From SZUA-35 sp963781035 (GTDB lineage: Bacteria; Actinomycetota; Acidimicrobiia; Acidimicrobiales; SZUA-35), in assembly GCA_963781035.1 (NCBI GenBank), contig CAWAEN010000015.1, positions 186,001 through 250,000 of the forward strand: a stretch of DNA of 64,000 bases, written 5' to 3'. The notes below the pieces were generated by a model. It was not told where the DNA came from. It saw nothing but the letters and a program-made list of their open reading frames with translations, and did no database searches. The position numbers and the translations under genes were made by a program. Below, in pieces: positions 45,786-54,645 of the stretch. Numbering within the stretch: position 1 is the stretch's first letter; the number at the start of each line of letters is the position of its first letter.

Positions 45786-46238
45786 CTAGCCGTGGACTTC
45801 GAGATCGACGGTCGTTCCCTCAGGAGTTGACGTGAAATGGACATCACCGGAACTGAGGTGTTGCATCAGCGGAACACCGAATCCCCCCTCGATGAGCAAC
45901 CGATCAGGGTGCTCGATGTCGGGAACATCGACCAGGTCGGGCAGGCCACCACCCTGATCGACCACCGTGAGATGCACCCGATCGGGCAGCATCCGGACGG
46001 TGATGCGGACCCGACCGTGCGACGACACTCGCTGGTCGGCCTCGATCGCGTTCGTGACGGCCTCGGAGGTGACCCACCGCAGATCGTCCAGACGGTCACC
46101 ATCGAGAACGTCGGCCGCCGTTGCCGCTGCAGCGACAATCATTCGCACCACCGTGACGAGGTCCGTGCGGGCGGGAATGTCGATCTCCACGGTGGGGCTT
46201 CCGGGAGCGTGGAGTTGCCCGCCGGGTGACGTACTCAT
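45786..46238 (-). CDS. RsbW/SpoIIAB-like ATP-binding anti-sigma regulatory protein
   Basis: A 150-residue stand-alone HATPase_c domain of the RsbW/SpoIIAB serine-kinase group. The N box is LRWVTSEAVTNAIEADQRVS, G1 is TVVDQGGGLPD, and the glycine-rich lid GGFGVPLMQHLSS precedes the last strand VHFTSTPEGTTVDLEV. Proteins of this kind phosphorylate anti-sigma antagonists or sequester sigma factors. No partner STAS protein is adjacent. It is 12 nt upstream of nhaA on the same strand. Confidence 0.85.
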   Translation of the reverse strand: MSTSPGGQLHAPGSPTVEIDIPARTDLVTVVRMIVAAAATAADVLDGDRLDDLRWVTSEAVTNAIEADQRVSSHGRVRITVRMLPDRVHLTVVDQGGGLPDLVDVPDIEHPDRLLIEGGFGVPLMQHLSSGDVHFTSTPEGTTVDLEVHG

Positions 46239-46348
46239 CGATCTCCGAAGTTAGCCGAACCGGCACGATCTGTCGGAACAGCCCCGCCGGCGCCCTGCCA
46301 TCGTCGCTGCCCAGGCCGAAGAGCCTCGCCGGTCACACCGAGCCTCGC

Positions 46349-46354
46349 TACGGT
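46349..46354 (+). promoter_or_regulatory. -10 element before the membrane protein at 46362
   Basis: TACGGT, 7 nt before the GTG at 46362. Confidence 0.45.
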
Positions 46355-46361
46355 GACGCTC

Positions 46362-46731
46362 GTGAACACGATCTGGGAGCAATGGGATCTCGTCTGCGAC
46401 CCAGGCGGTTGCGAACCCCTGGACCAGCTCCTGCGGGCCATGGTCTACGGCTTCCTCGTCATCGCGCTCATGATCTTCTACGCCGCCGTCCGACCCTGGA
46501 CCCGTAATCTTCCCGATGCCGCCGGCGTTCCGCTCGCCGGGCTCGCATCGATCTTCATCGTCTGGGTCGCCCGTGGGCTCGTCGCTTCGACCGGCAACCT
46601 CCGCCTGGCCGGAGTCATCACCGCCATCTGGCCTGCTCGCCGTCTGGATCGGGAGGCCCGAGTTCACCGAACGCCGAGCGAGTGCGGACGATCTCACCGA
46701 GGAGCCTTCGCCGACTTCTTCCAGGCACTGA
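46362..46731 (+). CDS. Small multi-helix membrane protein, frame break
   Basis: About 122 residues: MNTIWEQWDLVCDPGGCEPL at the N-terminus with two Cys, then helices LLRAMVYGFLVIALMIFYAA and PLAGLASIFIVWVARGLVA, and after a +1 change near 46625-46630 a third, LAGVITAIGLLAVWIGRPEF, followed by an acidic tail. Removing the T in ATCTGGCC joins the frames. Function unknown. The 3' end overlaps the convergent photolyase-like gene by 38 nt. Confidence 0.65.
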
Positions 46732-47956
46732 AGCTCGCCACACTGCCGTTTGCCGGACGGGCGAGCCAGGGCCACGGATGGGTCACGACTGGTTCGATCC
46801 GGCGGGCGCGAGCAGCAAATCCTGGCACGGGGGCGTACGTGACCGCCACGGGGCGACCGGAGAGGACCTCGGCCGGTCGGCCGAGGTGGAGCTCGACAGG
46901 ACGCTCGGCCCCGATCTCGCTGAGCGTCTCGACGAGAAACACCAGCCGCTTCGCCGACAGACGGAGCGAGGCGAGCAGGGGCTCGTCGAAGACGAACACT
47001 GCGGGGAGATCCGGGTGGGCAACGAGCGCCGGGTCTGACCGTCCGAGCGACTCGGCGGTGATCCAGACGGCGTCCGGCTCGCCGATGGTCACCGGGCTCT
47101 CCGGCCCGGCATCGGCGTCTGGATCTGTACTCGATCCGATCTCGACCGGGAGGTCGACGACGATGAAGTTCGGATCATCAGGCCAGTGTTCGATCGGGCA
47201 CGAGAGCACGAGCTCACACGATGCACAGAGGTTCTTGGCCCGCTTCTCGACCTGCCAACGACTGAACCCGTAGGCCTTGTTCGATCCGACCCCGACGGTC
47301 CACTGCCAACCGAGTCGGTTGGCGGCGCGTGATCCGTCGAGCAGGTGCCGGAAGAAGTAGTCCTCTCCGTCCTGCCACACACCGTCACGGCGGACCGCCC
47401 ACTCGCTCGACAACCACATCCGGGTCTGATTGACCAACCAACCGTCTTCTTCGAGTTCATCGAGTGGGAGCTCGATGCAAGCCATGTCCCGGTCCCATGC
47501 ATCGCGACCCGGTGTCCCGTCGAGCTCATGACGTACACCTGTCCTGGTTCGTGACCCGAGACGGGCGTACCAGTGACGGGCGAACTCCTGCCACATGAGT
47601 TCATCGCGGAACTTCTGCACGTCGCGAGCCGGACCGCCACCGACGTGATCCCACACCTCGCGGAGAGAGAGCAGGCCGTGGCGGATGTAGGGAGACAGGC
47701 CGGACGCGCCGCGGCGAGGCTGCGGATACACCTCGTTGCGGTTGGCGGCGTACCCCGTCACGTCGAAGGCGCGGAGCGCGGCGTCTGCCCTGCTCTGGCC
47801 GCCGGCGAATCGGAGCGACGGTGTAACATCGTCGTCCACCAAGTGGCCAAGGTGCGCCGCGACGAAACCAACTGCCTCGGATTGCCCGGGTTGTGGAAGC
47901 GGCAGAGATGTCACGATGGCTCGAGTCGAGGATGTCGTGTCCGGCCCCTCGTTCAT
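46694..47956 (-). CDS. Photolyase/cryptochrome-like protein with the FAD domain first
   Basis: A 420-residue intact frame. Residues about 30-265 are the photolyase FAD-binding domain: GASGLSPYIRHGLLSLREVW, RDELMWQEFARHWYARLG, WLSSEWAVRRDGVWQDGEDY, RLGWQWTVGVGSNKAYGFSR. After it come a Cys cluster NLCASCELVLSC (C-x2-C-x5-C, near residues 243-252) and, from about 290, a segment like the N-terminal alpha/beta photolyase domain (AVWITAESLGRSDPAL, AKRLVFLVETLSEIG, THPWPWLARP, GSVASFSAWKKS). In known photolyases that domain comes first, so the order looks permuted. It could be a repair enzyme or a blue-light sensor. Overlaps a convergent gene by 38 nt. Confidence 0.75.
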   Translation of the reverse strand: MNEGPDTTSSTRAIVTSLPLPQPGQSEAVGFVAAHLGHLVDDDVTPSLRFAGGQSRADAALRAFDVTGYAANRNEVYPQPRRGASGLSPYIRHGLLSLREVWDHVGGGPARDVQKFRDELMWQEFARHWYARLGSRTRTGVRHELDGTPGRDAWDRDMACIELPLDELEEDGWLVNQTRMWLSSEWAVRRDGVWQDGEDYFFRHLLDGSRAANRLGWQWTVGVGSNKAYGFSRWQVEKRAKNLCASCELVLSCPIEHWPDDPNFIVVDLPVEIGSSTDPDADAGPESPVTIGEPDAVWITAESLGRSDPALVAHPDLPAVFVFDEPLLASLRLSAKRLVFLVETLSEIGAERPVELHLGRPAEVLSGRPVAVTYAPVPGFAARARRIEPVVTHPWPWLARPANGSVASFSAWKKSAKAPR

Positions 47957-48020
47957 CGGCGACTCGACGGCCGAACTTGCTGGGTGATGTCTACCAAGTC
48001 TCAGCTGTCGATGTCCGGTG

Positions 48021-48941
48021 TCAGGCCCGGTTGCCGACCCGTGCTGCGCTCGAAGCGTTCTCCGCCATGTGGCGACCGATCTGGATCCACGAGGCCGTCG
48101 ACGGCGGCACGAGCAACGAGAGCGGCCAGTCGGCGAACAGTCCGTCGAGCCGCCGATGCAACATCAGCGCGAGGTCGTCATGCTGCAGCAAGACGAGGGC
48201 GACGGTGAAGGCGGTCATGGCCTTGATGGCGGGAATCGACGGTGGCCCCTCGAACGTCGGATGGAAGACGGACTGACCGGCCGCCATCATGATGTCATCA
48301 ACCAGTCCATGGCTCTCGAGGCAGGCGAGGTGGTCTTCTGGACGTTCCTCGAGCATCACCTCGACGGCGGCCAAGGGCATCATCGCCCGCAACGGGGAAC
48401 CGGCGGGCACGACGTCGGTCACGGAGCGGGCGAAGGCCAGCATGGAGACGATGTCGCCACCACCCCTCGGCCCTTCGGCTCGTAGCAGACGTACGTGCGG
48501 TTCGTAGAGGGCCTCGGTCGCCAGCATCGCACCGAGTGCACCTTCGATGTCACCGGCACCCGATCCGGCCAGGTCGACGACCTGAAGACCGAGAGCCACC
48601 GGGTCGTCGGGTTCGACGGCGAGCGCGTTCGCAAGATCGGCAGATCCGCTCCGCTCCGCAAACACGTCGACGGCGGCCCGCACCATCAGCGGAAGCGGGT
48701 GATCCGGCCAGCCGTCGACCCATGCGTCGATCAACGACCGATCGATGGGTTGGCCGGCGACGTGCTCGAGGCAGAACCATCGGTCCTCCCAGGTACCCGC
48801 TTCGGAGTAGACCTTGTAGCTCGTCGAGACATCCCCGACGGCCAGAGCGGCGGCACACTCGTGCGCCGCACGGTGTCCGAGCGCCGGTGGACGAATCTGC
48901 TGCAGCGCCTCTTCGGCCTGGACGGAGGAGAACGAACCCAT
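48021..48941 (-). CDS. Conserved hypothetical protein (306 aa)
   Basis: Not recognised. The 306-residue frame is intact and starts MGSFSSVQAEEALQQIRPPA at 48941. It is mostly helical, with paired-helix segments that could be tetratricopeptide-like (SLIDAWVDGWPDHPLPLMVR, DPVALGLQVVDLAGSGAGDI, GALGAMLATEALYEPHVRLL). It has no signal peptide and no membrane helix. The coding frame is open further upstream, but the extra residues look like translated non-coding DNA. It lies 64 nt upstream of the photolyase-like gene and is divergent from the helicase gene. Confidence 0.55.
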   Translation of the reverse strand: MGSFSSVQAEEALQQIRPPALGHRAAHECAAALAVGDVSTSYKVYSEAGTWEDRWFCLEHVAGQPIDRSLIDAWVDGWPDHPLPLMVRAAVDVFAERSGSADLANALAVEPDDPVALGLQVVDLAGSGAGDIEGALGAMLATEALYEPHVRLLRAEGPRGGGDIVSMLAFARSVTDVVPAGSPLRAMMPLAAVEVMLEERPEDHLACLESHGLVDDIMMAAGQSVFHPTFEGPPSIPAIKAMTAFTVALVLLQHDDLALMLHRRLDGLFADWPLSLLVPPSTASWIQIGRHMAENASSAARVGNRA

Positions 48942-49041
48942 GCTGGTCTCATCGGCCGATCGAGGCCGACTGTGAGCCGCATTTCCGCGCCGACACACAC
49001 CGCTGGCGACGAACGTTCGTTCGGGCAGCCCGGGTCCCAGG

Positions 49042-49047
49042 TACGAT
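49042..49047 (+). promoter_or_regulatory. -10 element before the helicase gene
   Basis: TACGAT, 8 nt before the GTG at 49056. Confidence 0.35.
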
Positions 49048-49055
49048 GGCGCATC

Positions 49056-51350
49056 GTGTCGGTCCTGGCCACACCATCCATCGCCGAGTTCCTGCATCGG
49101 CTCGAGAGTGATGGGCGACTCGTGCACGCCGAGACGCTCCCTGAACGGTTCGCCCGCTTCAGTGAGCTCGCCACCCCGCTTCCCGACTCGATTGCCGGAC
49201 TTCGCCCATCGGACGGCTTCTGGTCGCACCAGGCAGAAGCGATCGATCACGCCAGAGCCGGCAGGTCGGTCGTCGTCGCGACCGGGACGGCCTCCGGCAA
49301 GAGCAAGGTCTTCCAGGTCCCCATCGCCGAGGCCGTCGATCGAGGGCTTCGTGCCGGGACCTCCCTTCTGCTCTATCCCACCAAGGCGCTCGCCCAGGAC
49401 CAGCTTCGATCGTTCGCTCAGCTCGGCGTCGACCGGCTCCAGGCCGTCACCTACGACGGCGACACGCCACGAGATCAGCGAACCTGGGCCCGCCAGAACG
49501 CCAACGTCGTGCTCACCAACCCGGAGATGCTCCACTACGGCCTGTTGCCCCACCATGCGAAGTGGGCGACCTTCCTGAAGCGGCTCGAGTTCGTCGTGAT
49601 CGACGAGCTCCACGTGCTTGCGTGGCATCTTCGGAACGCACGTGGCTCACGTGCTGCGTCGGCTGCGTCGGGCCTGCGCCCTCTACGGGTCGGATCCCAC
49701 CTTCATCTTCTGCTCGGCCACCATCGGTGATCCGGCGACGCTGGCCGAGGATCTGTGCGGCAAGACGGTCGAAGCCGTCACCGACGACGGCTCGCCCTGC
49801 GCTCCCCGCCACATCGCCCTGCGTCGCAGCCGGCGCTGATCGATCCCGACGAGGGATCCGCCAGTCTCCGGCCAGCGAGACGATCCGAATGGTGGCCGAT
49901 CTCGTCTCCGATGACCGTCGCGGTGATCGCCTTCTGCTCCAGTCGGTCGCTCACCGAACGAGTGGCTGCCGGTGTCATCCGTGCACTGCCGCCCGAGCTC
50001 GGCGACACGATTCGCTCCTACCGGTCCGGCTATCTCGCGAGCGAACGACGCGAGATCGAGGACGATCTCGCCGAAGGACGACGTCCGGGCCGTCGCTGCG
50101 ACCAGTGCGCTCGAACTCGGAGTCGACATCGGCGGCCTCGACGCCACTGTTCTCTGCGGATTCCCGAGCACCATTGCGTCGTTCTGGCAACAGATCGGCC
50201 GGGCCGGTCGAGGCGGCGAGGAGTCGCTCGCCGTCCTGATCGCAGGCGACGACCAGCTCGACCAGTGGTTCGCCACCCATCCTCACGACCTGTTCTCCAG
50301 ACCGCCAGAGCCGGCGGTGGTCAACATCGAGAACCCGAACATCATGGATCCCCATCTCACGTGCGCGGCGTACGAGCTCCCGCTCCGCCACAGCGACGAT
50401 CAATGGTGGACCGAGACTCGACGACGGCGTCCGTCGGCTGGTGATCGACGACGAACTCAAGCTGCGACCAGACCCGCGCAACGTGCCAAGGGCGTTCTGG
50501 GCCGGCCGGGGCATCCCGTTCAACACGATCAGCCTGCGGTCGGCCTCGGGAGGCGAGGTCCGGATCGTCGACGAGGACGGGCAGCTGATCGGCACGGTCG
50601 ACAGCAGCCGGGCCACCGAGCAGTCGCCCATCCGGGCGCGATCTACCTCCACCGAGGGCAAGCGTGGAAGGTGGTCGAACTCGACCTCCACCTGCCGTCG
50701 AGGCCGTGGTCGTCCGTGACGAGAGCAACACCTGGACGCAGGTGTCCAGCTCGATCCGGATCGACGTGACCGATCCAGGTGTCGCCAAACCGGTCGGGGC
50801 CGCCCAGCTCCACCTCGGGATCGGTCAAGGTCACCACCCAGATCACCGGCTACCAGGTCAAGGAGGTCGGGAGGCGAGAAGCCAAGGAGACCCACGACCT
50901 CGACCTTCCGCCCCAAGAGCTCGACACCACGTCGATCTGGTACGAGTGGCAACCATCGGTGATCGCGCAGGCCGGGGTCAACGAGCTCCAGCTACCTGGT
51001 GCGCTTCACGCTGCCGAACACGCGGCGATCGGGATCCTGCCGCTCTTCACGATCTGTGACCGGTGGGACGTCGGTGGCGTGTCCATCGCCGCTGCTCCCG
51101 CAGACCGGCTTGCCGACGGTGTTCATCTACGACGGCTACCCGGGTGGCGCCGGCGTCGCCGAGCTCGCGTACACCGCGTCCGATCGCCACCTCGCTACCG
51201 ACCGCCGAGGTGCTCGAGGCCTGCCCGTGCACCACCGGCTGCCCGTCGTGCGTGCAGTCGCCCAAGTGCGGCAACGGCAACGAGCCGCTCAACAAACAGG
51301 CGGCGCTCGCGCTGCTGCGCACCACGCTGGGACCAGCCGACCCGTTCTGA
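49056..51350 (+). CDS. MrfA/YprA-like DEAD/DEAH helicase with DUF1998 Cys cluster, about 11 frame breaks
   Basis: Helicases of this type act in DNA repair; Bacillus MrfA removes mitomycin adducts. Joined pieces give about 765 residues: Q/Walker A region FWSHQAEAIDHARAGRSVVV, ATGTASGKSKVFQVPI, LLYPTKALAQDQLRSFAQL, DEAH-type box FVVIDELHVL, FIFCSATIGDPATLAEDL (motif III), ALELGVDIGGLDATVL, WQQIGRAGRGGEESLAVLIA (motif VI) and a C-terminal zinc cluster ACPCTTGCPSCVQSPKCGNG. At least 11 one-base frame changes, of both signs, lie between 49610 and 51200. This density is the highest in the window, so either local sequence quality is poor or the gene is decaying. All motifs are preserved, which favours poor sequence. 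Confidence 0.75.
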
Positions 51351-51431
51351 TCGGCCTTCGGCCATGAGCTCGAGCGGGAGATCGGTCAGAGTCGGGGCTT
51401 GGTCGGCGAGAAGCCGGCGCACGTCGACCGA

Positions 51432-51437
51432 TATCGT
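51432..51437 (+). promoter_or_regulatory. -10 element before the PhnD-like gene
   Basis: TATCGT, 6 nt before the GTG at 51444. It sets the start within a longer open frame. Confidence 0.45.
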
Positions 51438-51443
51438 CATGTG

Positions 51444-52253
51444 GTGCGGCTGTTGTCCTACATGGCTCCCGGTTTCCCCCATTCCCTGTTCGAGACGGTC
51501 GCCGACCTCATCGATGCCGATGTGTCGTTCGACGAGACCCGATCAGGGCCGGAGCCGGGATTCGACCCGTTCCGAGCCGGTCGGGCCGAGCTGGGGTGGG
51601 TCTGTTCGACGTCGTTCGTGCAACTGGCGCTGAGTGCGGCCGATCCGTCTGTCCAACTCGTGGGCGTCGCCTGGGTGCCGGACGATCCTGGCTCCGGTGA
51701 TCAACCCGTGTACTTCGGTGATCTCACGGTGCCGAACGGATCTACGTTCTCGAGCCTCGCCGAGCTGGGTGGGATGCGTATCGGGTGCAACGATCCGGTG
51801 AGTCTCAGCGGACACCACGCATTGCGCATCGCGCTGGTCGAACGGGGCCATGATGCGGACACCTTTGCCGAGCTCGTCTTCACCGGCGGTCATCAGCGAT
51901 CGCTCGAGTTGCTCGCCGCCGGCGAGCTCGATGCCGCGGTCGTCGATTCAGTCGTTCGCCGCGTCCGAGCTGCGTCCGATCCCGTCGTGGCCGACCTGCG
52001 GGTCATCGACCGCCTCGGCCCCTGGCCGGTGCAGCCACTGGTGGCGTCGACGGCGGTCGGACCCGAGGAGGTCCGGCGGATTCGCGATCGTCTTCTGGCC
52101 GCCAACGACGATCCCCGTCTGCAGCAAGAACTGCGCCGCGCCGGTCTTCGCCGGTTCGTCTCCGTCGGCCCCGACCACTATCAGCTCGTCGGTCAGGCCC
52201 TTGCTTCGGTGAGCGGTCCATCAGCAAGGTCACCGGTGCGACGAGTACTTTGA
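51444..52253 (+). CDS. PhnD/SsuA-type substrate-binding-like protein without signal peptide
   Basis: A 269-residue type II periplasmic-binding fold of the PhnD (phosphate/phosphonate) group: RLLSYMAPGFPHSLFETVAD, GRAELGWVCSTSFVQLAL, YFGDLTVPNGSTFSSLAELG, GMRIGCNDPVSLSGHHALRI, FTGGHQRSLELLAAGELDAA (the SG-HxS ligand-contact block) and an end VGPDHYQLV. A lipoprotein or Sec signal is missing, and no ABC permease or ATPase is adjacent, so it may be a cytoplasmic or orphan binding protein. The VOC gene starts 4 nt after its stop, which suggests a shared transcript. Confidence 0.75.
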   Translation: MRLLSYMAPGFPHSLFETVADLIDADVSFDETRSGPEPGFDPFRAGRAELGWVCSTSFVQLALSAADPSVQLVGVAWVPDDPGSGDQPVYFGDLTVPNGSTFSSLAELGGMRIGCNDPVSLSGHHALRIALVERGHDADTFAELVFTGGHQRSLELLAAGELDAAVVDSVVRRVRAASDPVVADLRVIDRLGPWPVQPLVASTAVGPEEVRRIRDRLLAANDDPRLQQELRRAGLRRFVSVGPDHYQLVGQALASVSGPSARSPVRRVL

Positions 52254-52257
52254 GCTC

Positions 52258-52692
52258 ATGAGCGAAGACTTCGATTTTCCGATGGTCCCGTCGGCCGATT
52301 CCTCCTTGCCAGGCAAACTGGAACTCGGTGCGTTCTCGATCTCGTTGTCAGTCGCCGACCTTGCCCGTTCCCGTGGCTTCTACGAGCAACTCGGCTTCGT
52401 CGTGACCGGAGGCGCACCCGAGAGCGATTACCTGATCCTCAAGAACGGCGAGACCACGATCGGCCTGTTTCACGGAATGTTCGAAGGGAACATCTTGACG
52501 TTCAATCCCGGCCTCACCAACCGGATGGAACGCATCGAGACGTTCACCGATGTCCGCGACATCCAGCAGACGCTGGATGCATCGAACACGACGATCAAGG
52601 ATCGGGTGGATCCGGAGTCCACCGAGGGACCGGCGTCGATCACACTCATCGACCCAGACGGCAACTCGATCCTGATCGACCAGTTCTTCTGA
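52258..52692 (+). CDS. VOC superfamily (glyoxalase-like) protein
   Basis: A 144-residue vicinal-oxygen-chelate fold protein. It has one of the paired beta-alpha-beta-beta-beta modules on each half: FSISLSVADLARSRGFYEQL, GFVVTGGAPESDYLILKNGE, and ASITLIDPDGNSILIDQFF. The members include glyoxalases, dioxygenases and antibiotic-binding proteins; the ligand cannot be told. It starts 4 nt after the PhnD-like gene and is convergent with the tadE gene. Confidence 0.85.
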   Translation: MSEDFDFPMVPSADSSLPGKLELGAFSISLSVADLARSRGFYEQLGFVVTGGAPESDYLILKNGETTIGLFHGMFEGNILTFNPGLTNRMERIETFTDVRDIQQTLDASNTTIKDRVDPESTEGPASITLIDPDGNSILIDQFF

Positions 52693-52703
52693 GCGAGAAC
52701 ATT

Positions 52704-53105
52704 TCACTCGACTCGCATCGTGACGCTCGCCGTCATCGTGATGTCGGGCAGCAACGCACCGATCAGGGGCACCGAGGTCGGCGCCCGATAGACGACCGTG
52801 GCTGTGGTGTCCTCACCTCGCTCCGTACCGCCGGTGAGCTGCACCGACAGGCGACCACCATCGAGTGACGAAGAACCGACCACCGCCTGGCGCACCGCGC
52901 CGGGCGTCGGCTCGACTGCGGCAGCCCGAGCACCCTCACGCGCCGCGTGATGGACGAGGAGATAGTCCTTCGAGATCACACCGAGCTGCACCACGATCAA
53001 TGCGATGAGCACGACGAGAGGAAGCACCAGCGCCAACTCGACCGTCGCCTGACCACGTTCGCCCGACCGACTGACCCGCTGTCGCCGGTGCTTCCCCTCC
53101 CCCAT
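52704..53105 (-). CDS. tadE: TadE-like pilus assembly protein
   Basis: A 133-residue pseudopilin-like protein. The basic leader RRQRVSRSGERGQATVELAL is followed by the hydrophobic helix VLPLVVLIALIVVQLGVI, the TadE signature, then AAREGARAAAVEPTPGAVRQ and a secreted beta-rich tail. The Glu at position 5 of the mature region (QATVE) is conserved in TadE and Flp substrates of the prepilin peptidase. The start overlaps the Flp/DUF4244 stop in TGATG. Last gene of the Tad operon in this window. Confidence 0.85.
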   Translation of the reverse strand: MGEGKHRRQRVSRSGERGQATVELALVLPLVVLIALIVVQLGVISKDYLLVHHAAREGARAAAVEPTPGAVRQAVVGSSSLDGGRLSVQLTGGTERGEDTTATVVYRAPTSVPLIGALLPDITMTASVTMRVE

Positions 53106-53299
53106 CAGCCGACCTGGCCGATCACGGAATCGAGCACGGTGTTGAGCAGCTTGGAGACCCGCCCCGTGCTCGCGGCCCAGGCCAGGACGAGCCCGGCGAT
53201 GGTTGCCGCCCCCACGATGACGAGGGCGTATTCGGCAGTCGCCTGACCCCGCTCTCGGGATCGCATGGCGGCGGATTGCATGGCAATGAACATCAGCAT
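53105..53299 (-). CDS. Flp-type pilin / DUF4244 family protein
   Basis: A 64-residue small pilin: leader MLMFIAMQSAAMRSRERGQA, processing-like site GQATAEYALVIVG (with Glu at position +5) and one membrane helix ATIAGLVLAWAASTG, then a short helix ending LNTVLDSVIGQVG. DUF4244 proteins are the usual small Flp subunits of actinobacterial Tad systems. A GAAAGAGG sequence 8 nt upstream of the ATG is a good ribosome binding site. Confidence 0.82.
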   Translation of the reverse strand: MLMFIAMQSAAMRSRERGQATAEYALVIVGAATIAGLVLAWAASTGRVSKLLNTVLDSVIGQVG

Positions 53300-53403
53300 C
53301 GGTGATGCCTCTTTCGTGTGAGTGATTGTCGGCAACCCGGGGTTGCGAGCGGCAGCGAAGCTGCGAGTGGACAGCAGAGCGGCGGTTGCCGACGAGTGAC
53401 AGC

Positions 53404-53937
53404 TCAGAGTCGGCCGATGGCGACGAGGACGAGCGGCAGAACCGCCCCGACGACCACCGAGGGCAAGGAGCACAACACGAGGGGGAAGAGGAGATGCACG
53501 GGGAGCGAACGAGCGGTCCGCTCGACCTCACGACGACGCGACGCTCGAGCCTCGTCTCCCAGGCGGAGGAGCAGAGCCGACGTGGGCGTGCCGTCACGAA
53601 CTGCGGCCGTCAAGGCGACGGCCATCGCTCGGTACGGTCCGCCGAGCTCGTCAGGGAGCGCCCTGAGAGCGGTGGCAAGTGGTTCACCTCCTGCGCAGCG
53701 TTCGAGAACACGTGCGAACGCAGGCCGCGTCGGTTGGGGGCCTCGCTCGGCCACCCACCGCACGCCTTCGAGCACGCCGGCCCCCGATCCCAGCACGACG
53801 ATGAGCAGATCTGCGACGTCGGCAGCCGACCGTTCGATGTCCTCGACCCGTCGGCGCACCACGGCCCGCCGAACAAGCACCCTCACGACAACGATGGTGA
53901 GGACGCCGGCGACGACGAGTGCGAGGACCTCGATCAT
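53404..53937 (-). CDS. tadC: Type II secretion F-family protein, TadC-like
   Basis: A 177-residue membrane protein with a GSPII_F domain: RVEDIERSAADVADLLIVVL, FARVLERCAGGEPLATALRA, ALLLRLGDEARASRRREVER and a terminal pair of membrane helices (LFPLVLCSLPSVVVGAVLPL). It is the smaller inner-membrane platform partner of TadB. Its start overlaps the tadB stop by 4 nt. The size is short but complete for actinobacterial TadC. Confidence 0.82.
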   Translation of the reverse strand: MIEVLALVVAGVLTIVVVRVLVRRAVVRRRVEDIERSAADVADLLIVVLGSGAGVLEGVRWVAERGPQPTRPAFARVLERCAGGEPLATALRALPDELGGPYRAMAVALTAAVRDGTPTSALLLRLGDEARASRRREVERTARSLPVHLLFPLVLCSLPSVVVGAVLPLVLVAIGRL

Positions 53938-54635
53938 CGCAACACCTCGATCAGGCGCCGTTGCCACTCCCACCCGAGAATGGTGAGCGCCACCGCCGAC
54001 CCCGAACACGCTGCACCGAGCCAAGTCGAGCGATAGAGGTGACCGACGCCGGGTTCGGCCACCGCAGCGGCGAGGCCGAAGAGCAGTGGCAGCGCTGCCA
54101 TCACCGCAGCCGAGCTGATCGCCTGCTGAGCCTGCGTTCGAGCGTCGGCTCGGGCCGCACATCGCTCCCGAAGAGCATCACCGACACGGTCCATGGCGTC
54201 GGCCGCCGAGCCGCCCGAGGCTTCCAACGCAAGGACGGTGACCGTGAGGAGTTCTTCGTCCGCTCGGCCGGACCGGTGACGGTCGACGGGGATCTCGGCG
54301 CCGACCGAGAATGCGTCGGCAAAGGCGACAGGAAGCGTTCGACCGGCGCCGACACCGGCGACCACCCGCTGCAGGCCGGGGTGAGCACACTCGTCCTGGC
54401 TCGAACCACTCGCTCCCCGTGCGGCAGTCGCGACCGATCCCGACAACGACCCTCCCGAGCGGAGGCCGGCAGCCACAGCGTCGACGAACTCGAGCAACGA
54501 ATCGGCGTGGGCCAACTCGGTCCGCTGTCGACGCCGTCGACCTCGTTCCCGCATCAACGCCGACAACAGGAGCGGCCCGACGGTCGCCGCCGCCGGGCTG
54601 CCCAGCGCAACACCGACCAGCCCAACCCCCAGCAT
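53934..54635 (-). CDS. tadB: Type II secretion F-family protein, TadB-like
   Basis: A 233-residue platform protein: first helices MLGVGLVGVALGSPAAATVG, the cytoplasmic GSPII_F domain LLEFVDAVAAGLRSGGSLSG, VAGVGAGRTLPVAFADAF, ARADARTQAQQAISSAAVMA and two C-terminal helices (AALPLLFGLAAAV, GAACSGSAVALTILGW). A GGGGAGG ribosome binding site 7 nt before the ATG at 54635 supports this start. The frame is also open to an ATG at 54806 that overlaps the tadA stop, which would include the hairpin at 54646. I consider that less likely. Confidence 0.82.
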   Translation of the reverse strand: MLGVGLVGVALGSPAAATVGPLLLSALMRERGRRRRQRTELAHADSLLEFVDAVAAGLRSGGSLSGSVATAARGASGSSQDECAHPGLQRVVAGVGAGRTLPVAFADAFSVGAEIPVDRHRSGRADEELLTVTVLALEASGGSAADAMDRVGDALRERCAARADARTQAQQAISSAAVMAALPLLFGLAAAVAEPGVGHLYRSTWLGAACSGSAVALTILGWEWQRRLIEVLR

Positions 54636-54645
54636 GGCCACACCT

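Noticed and set aside
43203..45830. 875-codon plus-strand open frame
   Set aside because: It lies antisense to topA and nhaA, both firmly identified. Its Arg/His/Gly-rich translation has no family motif and is a high-G+C shadow frame.
48495..49055. Upstream extension of the helicase frame
   Set aside because: It is antisense to the hypothetical gene at 48021-48941 and lacks helicase motifs. The GTG at 49056 fits the start of homology.
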